From positions 1-64,000 of the forward strand of contig JBBSEW010000014.1 in assembly GCA_038239305.1 (NCBI GenBank): a stretch of DNA of 64,000 nt, given 5' to 3'. Shown here one piece after another: positions 1-6,516 of the stretch. The translations under genes and the position numbers were made by a program. The DNA is from JALYUA01 sp038239305 (GTDB lineage Bacteria > Acidobacteriota > Thermoanaerobaculia > UBA5066 > Gp7-AA6). Numbering within the stretch: the first letter of the stretch is position 1; each line of letters opens with the position of its first letter. The notes beneath the pieces were generated by a model. That model did not search any database. It was given only the letters and a program-made list of their open reading frames with translations, and was not told where the DNA came from.

Positions 1-545
1 CTAGGACTTTCGCGCCGGGCTCCGGACACAATCGTGACCAACTACCGGCGGCGCACTACCTGACCCCTCGAATGGCGCCAAAAACATGCGGCCTGACCGA
101 AGGTCTGCCCAGTCGCCTTCAGCCGCCGCGAGCCGTAGCGCGCTTTCTATTTGCACCAGGTCTTAGAACGCCCACCTGACGAGTCTTCGCTCCAAGGCCA
201 CGAATGCCGTTGGGGAGGAGGGTTTCCACAGTTATTAGTAGGCATTCCCCCGTAGGTTCACGGTCGTTTCAACCGCAACCAAGCATTTTGAGAGAGGCGC
301 GGACGATTTTGCTTGATTTGGGGCTTGGCAAGCCCCATAATATAGGGATAGTTTGGGCGGACTTTCGCCTCCCAGGAATTTCAACCGGGAACTGTCGCCT
401 CCCCAGCGGCAAGAAGGAAGTTGCCTAGAGGTTGCCCCGAAGTTGCCCCGAAGTTGATCGGTCCTCTCCGCAGCCAGAAGCTGAGAGTTAACCGCCCGCA
501 AACCGCTGTCCAGAGCTTGGGCAGCATGCCGCAACGGAGCACACC
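1..545. other. Non-coding region left of the primase gene
   Basis: No convincing gene is visible here; the short reading frames lack family features and overlap one another on both strands. The stretch holds a 17-base palindrome at 320-336 (arms GGGGCTTG/CAAGCCCC), an AT-rich patch around 337-350, and four tandem 11-bp units at 418-461. Its position just upstream of a primase-helicase gene fits a replication origin or control region of a mobile element, but that is inference. The left end of the element is not visible. Confidence 0.4.
418..461. repeat. Four imperfect tandem 11-bp repeats (iteron-like)
   Basis: The units are AAGTTGCCTAG, AGGTTGCCCCG, AAGTTGCCCCG and AAGTTGATCGG, head to tail without spacing. 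They lie about 85 bp before the primase-helicase start. Tandem repeats close to one helical turn in length, next to a replication gene, are typical of iterons bound by a replication initiator. No separate initiator gene is seen, so the role is inferred. Confidence 0.5.
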
Positions 546-2654
546 GTGCGTGTCGCCCTTCAGACTCAGGGTCAATCCCGCCAGCCTTCCGTGCCATTCG
601 TTCAGGAACTCAAGTCCTCGGGTCTCGATCTCCTGCCCCTCTATCGCCACTACGGGCTCAATCCGACCGACAAGAACGGGGAGCAGTCTCTCAGTTGTCC
701 GTTCCACGAAGACAAGCGCCCGTCGCTGTCGCTCAATTCTTCAACTGGGCTCTGGCGATGTCACGCCTGTGACGTCGGCGGCGATCTGGTTGACTTTGTG
801 GCGAAGCGTCTATCGCTCTCGAAGCCCGACGCCATCCATCAGATGCGGCGGGATCTCGGACTGGAACGTCTGACACCCCGAGGCGAATCTGGAGTCGCTC
901 CGCAGGGAGGAGCAGACGAGGCGGTTTATCCGTACACGGACGAGAGTGGAGAAGTTCTCTTCGAGGTTGTTCGACGGACGGGGAAGCGGTTCTTCCAGCG
1001 TAAGGCTGACGGGACGTGGGACCTGCAAGGGGTGCGGCGGGTCCTCTACCGTCTCCCGGAACTTCTGAAGGCGCCAGCGGACGAAACGGTCTACCTCTGC
1101 GAGGGGGAGAGAGACGCCGAGACGCTCGCCGCGCTGGGACTAGTTGCGACGACTAACAGCGGCGGGGCAGCCGGATGGCGTGATGAGTACGCTGAGGGCC
1201 TCCGAGGACGAAACGTTGTCGTGCTGGAGGACAACGACCAGGCGGGTAGAGACCGAACGGCGACGCTCGTTCGCTCTCTGTTGCCGACCAAGGGAAATCG
1301 AATCGCATCTTCGGTGCGTGTAGTCGGATTCTCGGAGCTACCAGAAAAATCGGACGTTTCCGACTGGGTCTCAGCGCAGCGGGCAGCCGGGAAGACCGAG
1401 CTTGAAGTCTTGACGGCGTTGGCGGAGCGGGTTGGGGCTTCTCTCGAGAGTCAAGCGGAGCAGCCCGCGCGTGTCTCGCAGACCCTCACGCAATGGATGG
1501 CGCACCCCGTTCCCGAGACGCAATGGTTGGTCGAGGACCTGATCCCGGAACACGGAATCATCGGCTTGATCGCGAAGCCGAAGACGGGAAAGACATTCTT
1601 TGCGCTTCAGATTGCGCTTTGTATAGCGGCGGGAGTTCCGTTGCTCGGGATGCCAACCGTCAGGTCGAGGGTCTTGTACGTTGACGAAGAGACCGGCCGG
1701 GCGACGATGCAAGAGCGGCTGACGAAGATGCTGGAGGATGAACGCTTCCAAGGTCATGAAACCGCAGGGAATCTCAATATCGCAACCTGGGGCGGGTTTA
1801 GCCTGGCGGACCCTGAACGGCTCCGCGCTGAGATCGAAGCAACCGGCGCACAGATCGTGATTTTGGACTCGTTCAGACGCCTGTTTCCCGGTGAGGAAAA
1901 TGACTCGAAAGAGGTCTCCGCCGCGTTCGGCGTGCTGGCCAGAATGCGAGCGGACCTCGGGTGCGCGTTCCTCTTCATCCACCACAGCCGGAAGAACGTC
2001 GAAGGCACGGACTGGTCTGACGCGGCCCGGGGGTCGGGAGACTTCTTGGCGGCCTCTGACGGGATGATTGGACTTACTCGGCGAGGGGATGGAGTGACAA
2101 CTCTCAAGACCCTCATGCGGGGGACTCCTCAAGGCTTGCCCATGACAATCGCCCTGAACCCGGACACCCTCCTTCTAGAGATCTCAAGCGCCGAGGATCG
2201 CCAGACGGCGGACCTAGAAGAAATCCTTCTGCAATTCCCGGAAAAGAGTCTGCCGCTGAAGACCGTCCGGGAGATGCTCCGAGACAAGTTCGGGATGGGC
2301 TCGAGGCGTGTTAAGAGAACGTTGGCGGACGAGAATCTACCGATAGGAGTAGGAAAGAGACAGATCGAGGGCGCAGACAAGAACCAGAAAGAGCTTTACC
2401 TGACGAGCCGGGCGCCTGAGGGGGAGATGGGTCAGTTAGTTCGGACCCCAGTTGGTCCCAGTTTTCCCCCGGTACCAACTGGAAAACCGTTATCAGGGCA
2501 GTTAGTACCCCCCCTCCCAACCCCCGGAGGGGTACTGACTGACCTAACTGACCCCATCGCGGCCTCTCAGATGCCCGGTCAGCCTTTCCGCTCGCCTGCA
2601 ACAAGCGCCGACCCTGCGATCAGGGCTGCTTGGGCCGAGATGCTATACAACTAG
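546..2654 (+). CDS. CHC2/Toprim primase fused to a RecA-like (RepA/AAA_25-type) helicase
   Basis: This 702-residue protein combines priming and helicase modules and probably replicates the mobile element. A CHC2-type zinc finger lies near residues 45-80 (CPFH, then CHAC). A Toprim segment follows near 175-240 (CEGERDAETL, then VVVLEDNDQAGRD). A RecA-fold ATPase comes next, with a Walker A motif AKPKTGKT near residue 343 and a Walker B-like VILDSF near 440. A winged-helix-like segment near 560-610 precedes a low-complexity Pro-rich tail. The chosen start is a GTG at 546; a GTG at 591 is possible. Such fusions are typical of phages, satellites and integrative plasmids. The DNA of the tail is itself full of inverted repeats (see the entry at 2431). 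Confidence 0.85.
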   Translation: MRVALQTQGQSRQPSVPFVQELKSSGLDLLPLYRHYGLNPTDKNGEQSLSCPFHEDKRPSLSLNSSTGLWRCHACDVGGDLVDFVAKRLSLSKPDAIHQMRRDLGLERLTPRGESGVAPQGGADEAVYPYTDESGEVLFEVVRRTGKRFFQRKADGTWDLQGVRRVLYRLPELLKAPADETVYLCEGERDAETLAALGLVATTNSGGAAGWRDEYAEGLRGRNVVVLEDNDQAGRDRTATLVRSLLPTKGNRIASSVRVVGFSELPEKSDVSDWVSAQRAAGKTELEVLTALAERVGASLESQAEQPARVSQTLTQWMAHPVPETQWLVEDLIPEHGIIGLIAKPKTGKTFFALQIALCIAAGVPLLGMPTVRSRVLYVDEETGRATMQERLTKMLEDERFQGHETAGNLNIATWGGFSLADPERLRAEIEATGAQIVILDSFRRLFPGEENDSKEVSAAFGVLARMRADLGCAFLFIHHSRKNVEGTDWSDAARGSGDFLAASDGMIGLTRRGDGVTTLKTLMRGTPQGLPMTIALNPDTLLLEISSAEDRQTADLEEILLQFPEKSLPLKTVREMLRDKFGMGSRRVKRTLADENLPIGVGKRQIEGADKNQKELYLTSRAPEGEMGQLVRTPVGPSFPPVPTGKPLSGQLVPPLPTPGGVLTDLTDPIAASQMPGQPFRSPATSADPAIRAAWAEMLYN
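2431..2551. repeat. Cluster of direct and inverted CAGTTRG-type repeats inside the primase gene
   Basis: CAGTTAG occurs at 2433-2439 and 2500-2506, and inverted (CTAACTG) at 2544-2550. CCAGTTGGT at 2448-2456 pairs with ACCAACTGG at 2474-2482. GTTTTCC at 2461-2467 pairs with GGAAAAC at 2481-2487. GTTAGTACCCC at 2501-2511 pairs, with one mismatch, with GGGGTACTGAC at 2529-2539. All of this lies in the codons of a Pro-rich, poorly conserved-looking tail. A cis-acting site such as an origin or transfer site embedded in the gene is plausible but unproven. Confidence 0.55.
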
Positions 2655-2852
2655 GACCCCTATCCCGGGCAGCTAGGGCGTGGGGGTATGCCCGTGTCTC
2701 CGCCGGAACTCACCCGCCCATGCCTTGAACCGCCGCCCGCCCTGCCCTTGCTCCTGCCAATGCTCCCGGCCGTCTCTGGGAACCCCGCCAGGGTCGGCTT
2801 ACTTCAACCTTAGGGCCATCCGTGCCAGGCCCTCCAACCGAGGCCAGACCAA

Positions 2853-3206
2853 ATGAGTAATGTCTTGACGTTCCCTGTAGCCAACCCCCGTGCAAACCCG
2901 ATCGGGCTCTCCGATCTAGACGCAGTGATCGCCAGCGCGGCCCCAGAGAGCCTTCCGGCTCTAGTGGGCGAGCTTGCCAGGCTCCAAGCTCTCGCGCTTC
3001 TCCGTTGCCACTCTCCGCGACAGGAGGCGGGAGCTGAAGACAAGCTCCTGAAGGTCGAGGAAGCGGCCGGACTGCTCGGCCTGTCGACGGACGCCCTGTA
3101 TCGGCGTTCGGCCAAGCTCCCGTTCACGGTGCGGCTCGGTCCGGCGACCGTCAGATTCTCAGAATCGGGTATCCGGAAATTCATCCGAGCCCGAGAGGGG
3201 AGGTGA
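2853..3206 (+). CDS. Excisionase/AlpA-like helix-turn-helix protein
   Basis: The 117-residue protein has a C-terminal winged-HTH of the excisionase/MerR-like type, about residues 66-115. The visible pattern is KVEEAAGLLGLSTDALYRRS, followed by a short wing and FSESGIRKFI. In this family the domain binds DNA to direct excision or to control integrase and replication genes. The N-terminal 60 residues are Ala/Leu-rich and not recognised. It lies between the primase and the sigma factor in the same orientation. A 15-bp motif also found at the integrase end starts 18 bp after its stop. It could be a transcriptional regulator instead of a true excisionase. Confidence 0.7.
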   Translation: MSNVLTFPVANPRANPIGLSDLDAVIASAAPESLPALVGELARLQALALLRCHSPRQEAGAEDKLLKVEEAAGLLGLSTDALYRRSAKLPFTVRLGPATVRFSESGIRKFIRAREGR

Positions 3207-3223
3207 GGAGGCGAACCCTCCAT

Positions 3224-3238
3224 CACAGTTCCGTCACG
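3224..3238 (+). promoter_or_regulatory. Copy 1 of a shared 15-bp motif CACAGnnCCGTCACG
   Basis: The sequence CACAGTTCCGTCACG lies just after the excisionase-like gene. It matches 13 of 15 bases with CACAGAACCGTCACG at 6193-6207, at the end of the integrase gene. It could be a binding site for the recombinase or the excisionase-like protein; this is inference from position and repetition only. Confidence 0.35.
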
Positions 3239-3317
3239 TGGGGGCGTAAGTAGCGCGTTTTCAGTAGTCAAATTTGAATCATTAGCTTGGACAGGTAAGA
3301 GCGAAAGGAAGGAAGCC

Positions 3318-3677
3318 ATGGAAGATTCGCAGCCCGGTTGGTCTTGGTTTGCGAGGATTGGCATAGTCAACGTCGAGGGACTGACTTGTCCGGTGCCGGT
3401 CTGCTCGGTTTGCGAGAGGTTAATCGATGGGGGCAGCGGGTTAGCTTGGTGGCCTGACGGGAAAAACCCCGAAGTCACATTCCTTCACCAGGGAGAGTGT
3501 TCCCTCCGTTTTCAGCGAGTGAATGGATCGAGAAACACTCGGATGTTGCGGGACCTGCTAAAGCAAATTCTGGCCAACCACGCCGACAACTACGTGCGCG
3601 GCGCTACTCTGGAAATCATTGCTCCGACGCAAAGCTCCCCGGCAGAATCTTCGCCTGCCGCTCATCTGGACGGGTGA
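3318..3677 (+). CDS. Small cysteine-containing protein of unknown function
   Basis: The ATG is preceded by a purine-rich ribosome site (GAAAGGAAGG). The 119-residue product has four cysteines spaced C-x5-C-x2-C in the first third (CPVPVCSVC) and a further one in GECSLRF, which could form a small zinc site. The middle segment has GLAWWPDG. The C-terminus is a helical segment followed by a Ser/Pro/Ala tail. I do not recognise the family. It sits between the excisionase-like gene and the sigma factor, so it probably belongs to the mobile element. Confidence 0.55.
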   Translation: MEDSQPGWSWFARIGIVNVEGLTCPVPVCSVCERLIDGGSGLAWWPDGKNPEVTFLHQGECSLRFQRVNGSRNTRMLRDLLKQILANHADNYVRGATLEIIAPTQSSPAESSPAAHLDG

Positions 3678-3996
3678 AGAGCTTTACGCGGCTTCTCCGG
3701 AGCAGCTAACGAGCTGACGAGTCCGGGTTGGCGAGTCGGCGCACCCCTAACACCGAAGCCCTCGGCTCCTCCTCCCCCTATGGTTACCCTTTTGGAGCCT
3801 CATACCCGGTGGGAGTGGAATTCGTTCCATGCACACATGCATGCGTGTGTGGCGAAGTTAGCCGGTTGTGCCCGACCTCGGACCGGTCCCAACGGATCCT
3901 ATGTCTAGGGGGCCGGGCGCGTCTTCGGATTTGAGGCTATGGGTCCTTCCGGGGCCTAGCCCACCGGGGTTAGTAGTAGGAAAGGTGCAATGAAAA
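3678..3996. promoter_or_regulatory. Intergenic region upstream of the sigma factor, with an inverted repeat
   Basis: No gene is supported here. An inverted repeat CACAC at 3832-3836 and GTGTG at 3845-3849 flanks a palindromic ATGCAT core. It is about 150 bp upstream of the sigma-factor start and could be an operator. A purine-rich AGGAAAGG lies about 10 bases before the sigma-factor ATG. No convincing -35/-10 pair was identified. Confidence 0.3.
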
Positions 3997-4743
3997 ATGA
4001 CTTCATCGCTCGATCTTCTCGCTCTCTACATGGATGAGATTCGGCGCAGTCCTCGCCTGACGCAAGACGACGAGTCGCGCCTAGCCCGTCTGGTTCGTGA
4101 AGGCGGAGAGAAAGGCGAGGCCGCTCGGAACGAGTTGATAAAGGGAAATCTTCGTCTCGTCGTCCATCTTGCGGGGCGTCTTACTGGGACTGCTCCGCTT
4201 CTCGATCTGATCCAAGCTGGAAACCTCGGGCTTATACATGCGGCCTCCAACTTCGATCCTGAGCGCGGGAAGCCGTTCGCGGGGTACGCGGCCCGATGCG
4301 TTCGGGGAACGATGCTCAGATCGCTGAGACGGAGGGCGAATGCTCCGCCTCCCGACCGAACGCTTTCCCTCGATCAGCCGATCGACCGAGAAGGAATTAA
4401 CGCCCTAACCCTGCTCGACGTGATCCCGGACGCGAGGGCTCCCGACCCTGAGGCCGACGCTCGTATCTCCGAGAAGCGCGAAGCGATCCAACGCGGGTTC
4501 GACGTCCTTTCTTCGCGGCAGCGTGAAGTCCTGTCCCTACGTTTCGGGCTCGACGGTGAAGGGGAGCGATCACACGAGGAGATCGGACAGGCGCTTGGCA
4601 TGAGCAGGCAAGGGGTTTACCTGTCCGAACGCTCTGCGCTCAGGAAGCTCAGACTGCGGCTCGCTGCCCTCGATATTCGGACGGGCTCCGAGGATGAGGG
4701 GCCCGTCCGCTCCGAGTCGGCCACCGGTTCCAAGGTCGCCTGA
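3997..4743 (+). CDS. Sigma-70 family RNA polymerase sigma factor carried by the mobile element
   Basis: The 248-residue protein directs RNA polymerase to promoters. Region 1.2-like sequence is at residues 5-35 (LLALYMDEI). Region 2 is at about 45-115 (NLRLVVHLA, DLIQAGNLGLIHA, FDPERGKPFAGYA). A region-3.2-like linker follows (SLDQPI, LLDVIPDA), then region 4 at about 165-215 (LSSRQREVLSLRFGL, EEIGQALGMSRQGVY). The helical region 3.1 normally found between regions 2.4 and 3.2 appears to be missing. It is flanked by excisionase-like, RHH and integrase genes, which suggests that it transcribes the element's own genes. A host stress sigma factor picked up by the element is the alternative. Confidence 0.88.
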   Translation: MTSSLDLLALYMDEIRRSPRLTQDDESRLARLVREGGEKGEAARNELIKGNLRLVVHLAGRLTGTAPLLDLIQAGNLGLIHAASNFDPERGKPFAGYAARCVRGTMLRSLRRRANAPPPDRTLSLDQPIDREGINALTLLDVIPDARAPDPEADARISEKREAIQRGFDVLSSRQREVLSLRFGLDGEGERSHEEIGQALGMSRQGVYLSERSALRKLRLRLAALDIRTGSEDEGPVRSESATGSKVA

Positions 4744-4756
4744 ACCGATGGCGCGC

Positions 4757-4879
4757 TTACCTGAGCCAAAACGAGATGAGCCCTGCGAAAATTAGCCCGG
4801 CCAAGATGATCCCGGCGCACGCCCAAACCCACAGGCGCCAGAGATGTCGTTTGATCCATCCCGAAACGGTCGTTGACAT
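4757..4879 (-). CDS. Possible 40-residue single-pass membrane protein
   Basis: A minus-strand frame starts with ATG at 4879. It encodes a short basic N-terminus (GWIKRHLWRLW) followed by a hydrophobic helix of about 20 residues (ACAGIILAGLIFAGLISFWL). It fills the gap between the sigma factor and the RHH gene and faces the other way. No clear ribosome site is seen, and such a short frame could occur by chance. The hydrophobic helix and good packing are the only support. Confidence 0.3.
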   Translation of the reverse strand: MSTTVSGWIKRHLWRLWVWACAGIILAGLIFAGLISFWLR

Positions 4880-4915
4880 TGGCGGACATTGTAAACTAAT
4901 ATTTGGGTTAGCGAT

Positions 4916-5098
4916 ATGAAAAAGCCGAGTCGCCGTCGATCTCCCGTTGTTCAGGTACTTCTGGATGAGGCTCTCCTGGCGAGGGTTGAGAAGGCCGCAG
5001 AGCGGGACGGGCGAACACTGAGCAACTGGGGACGGCAAGCCTTCGTTGAGAAGCTGGAATCGGATTCCGTTCGCACGGAGAAGGGGGACAAGAAGTGA
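4916..5098 (+). CDS. Ribbon-helix-helix (CopG/Arc-like) DNA-binding protein
   Basis: The 60-residue product begins with basic residues, then a short strand (PVVQVLLDEALLARV) and two helices (EKAAERDGRTLSNWGRQAF), the usual RHH layout for a small dimeric repressor. Its TGA overlaps the integrase GTG start, so the two are translationally coupled. By position it may act as an accessory or regulatory factor for the recombinase. The sequence upstream of its start is AT-rich, suggesting a promoter there, but I could not define one. Confidence 0.65.
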   Translation: MKKPSRRRSPVVQVLLDEALLARVEKAAERDGRTLSNWGRQAFVEKLESDSVRTEKGDKK

Positions 5099-6213
5099 AG
5101 GGTGACGGCACGGTCTACCGGAGGGGCGCCATATTCTGGATCGCCTACTGGCGAGGCGGAAAGCAGTATCGCGAGAGCGCGGGTACCGAAGCGCAAGCTA
5201 AGAAGCTTCTGAGGCGGAGACAGGCGGAGATCCAGTCGGATCGGTTCGTGGGACCCACTGAAGAACGGGTGACGATCGGGCAGCTACTGGACGCGCTGGT
5301 TGTTCACGCGCAGACGAACGAGGACCGCTCCATCCGTACCATGGCGAGTCAGATCAAACCCGTTCGCGCCTTCTTTGGGGATCTCCGTGCCATCGGTCTG
5401 ACGGCTGCCCACGTCGAGCGATACCAGAAGGGGCGCCTAGACGATGAGATGGCCAACGGGACGATCAACCGGGAAATCGGAATCCTGCGGCGATCCCTCC
5501 ATCTCGCGGAGCGTCAGGGCAGACTCAATCGCGTTCCGTACATTCCGATGCTTCCCGAGCGCAACGTCAGGCAGGGTTTTTTTGAGGCCGATGAGTTTGC
5601 GTCGGTGCTCAGGCATCTGCCGAACGCGATCGCAGACGCTGCTTCTTTTGCCTACAAGACCGGTTGGAGAAAGGGCGAAGTGGTCTCGCTGCGATGGGAA
5701 CAGGTTGACAGGAATGCCCGCGAAGTCCGATTGCCCATGACGAAGAACGGACGGCCGCGATCGCTCCCGCTTGAGGGTGAGCTGTGGGACCTTATCGAGG
5801 CCCGATGGGAAGCCAGGGACTACCTTACGCCTGCCGGAACCTCCGCTCTCTCGGAATTCGTTTTCCACCGGGCGGGGAAGCCCTTGGGAGACTTCCGAAA
5901 GGCGTGGCAGGCCGCCTGTGTCACGGCGGGTGTTGGACGCTATCTCCGCGACGGGGACGGGAAAATCGTCGGATATGAGGGCAAGCTCTTCCATGACTTC
6001 CGCAGAACTGCTGCCCGGAACCTGATCCGTTCGGGGGTCTCGGAGACCGTCGCCATGTCGATTACCGGCCACCTCACGCGCTCGATGTTCGACCGCTACA
6101 ACGTCACGTCCGAAGAGGACAAGCGGGACGCGCTTAGGAAGACCGAAGCTCGCCGGAACGCTTCGAGCGGGAACGTCGTTTCTCTGGACCGTCACAGAAC
6201 CGTCACGAAATGA
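5095..6213 (+). CDS. Tyrosine recombinase (phage-type integrase)
   Basis: The 372-residue protein catalyses site-specific integration and excision. An N-terminal arm/core-binding part (GDGTVYRRGAIFWIAYWRGGK) is followed by a SAM-like core-binding domain (about 60-150) and the catalytic domain. The catalytic residues are visible: Arg in TGWRKGEVVSLRW, Lys in MTKNGRPRSLPL, HDFRRT (His and Arg), GHLT (His) and the nucleophile Tyr in MFDRYN. GTG is the start and overlaps the RHH stop codon. The gene ends 42 bp from the 3' end of tRNA-Arg(CCG) and points toward it, the standard layout for tRNA-targeting elements. Confidence 0.93.
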   Translation: MKGDGTVYRRGAIFWIAYWRGGKQYRESAGTEAQAKKLLRRRQAEIQSDRFVGPTEERVTIGQLLDALVVHAQTNEDRSIRTMASQIKPVRAFFGDLRAIGLTAAHVERYQKGRLDDEMANGTINREIGILRRSLHLAERQGRLNRVPYIPMLPERNVRQGFFEADEFASVLRHLPNAIADAASFAYKTGWRKGEVVSLRWEQVDRNAREVRLPMTKNGRPRSLPLEGELWDLIEARWEARDYLTPAGTSALSEFVFHRAGKPLGDFRKAWQAACVTAGVGRYLRDGDGKIVGYEGKLFHDFRRTAARNLIRSGVSETVAMSITGHLTRSMFDRYNVTSEEDKRDALRKTEARRNASSGNVVSLDRHRTVTK

Positions 6214-6216
6214 CGG
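6189..6216 (+). promoter_or_regulatory. CCGTCA repeats at the integrase 3' end (copy 2 of the shared motif)
   Basis: CCGTCA occurs twice directly and once inverted (TGACGG at 6211-6216). The second direct copy and the inverted copy form a 6-bp hairpin that overlaps the integrase stop codon. The segment 6193-6207 matches 13 of 15 bases of 3224-3238. Its position between integrase and tRNA fits a recombinase or excisionase binding site, or a weak terminator. Confidence 0.4.
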
Positions 6217-6255
6217 AAGCACCGAAGTCCGCCGCAGCTAAGTTGTTGAAGAAAA

Positions 6256-6333
6256 TGGTGCGCCCGGAGCGATTCGAACGCTCGACCTTTAGCTCCGGAG
6301 GCTAACGCTCTATCCGGACTGAGCTACGGGCGC
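6256..6333 (-). tRNA. tRNA-Arg (anticodon CCG)
   Basis: Read on the minus strand it folds into a full cloverleaf. The 7-bp acceptor is GCGCCCG/CGGGCGC, and the anticodon stem TTAGC/GCTAA encloses the loop CTCCGGA, giving anticodon CCG. The T loop is TTCGAAT. The 3' CCA is encoded. Its 3' end faces the integrase, so it is the likely attachment site of the element at 1-6255. The gene is intact, as expected if the element restores the tRNA end on insertion. Confidence 0.95.
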
Positions 6334-6355
6334 ATGAAAGACCGTCGAAACTTCT

Positions 6356-6433
6356 TGGGGTGAGTGGAGGGGTTCGAACCCTCGACATCCAGATCCACAG
6401 TCTGGCGCTCTAACCAGCTGAGCTACACCCACC
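6356..6433 (-). tRNA. tRNA-His (anticodon GTG)
   Basis: The minus strand gives a full cloverleaf with anticodon stem CCAGA/TCTGG and loop CTGTGGA (anticodon GTG). An additional 5' G at position -1 is encoded and pairs with the C discriminator, the identity feature of tRNA-His. CCA is encoded. It lies 22 bp upstream of tRNA-Arg(CCG) and is probably co-transcribed with it. Confidence 0.95.
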
Positions 6434-6516
6434 GTCGGGCCGGGCAGTTTACCAGAGGGCCCGAAATCCGGAAATCGGGCAAAACGGGGGTCCCGCGGGT
6501 TGGTTTAGCCTTGCCC

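Noticed and set aside
1..20. GCGCCGGGCTCCGG near the left edge as a possible attL copy of the tRNA end
   Set aside because: It does not match the 3' part of tRNA-Arg(CCG) beyond a few GC-rich bases, so the left attachment site is not in the window.
6364..6516. N-terminal 51-codon extension of the phosphatase frame
   Set aside because: It runs through tRNA-His. The Met at 6517 directly precedes a signal segment, so the extension is not coding.
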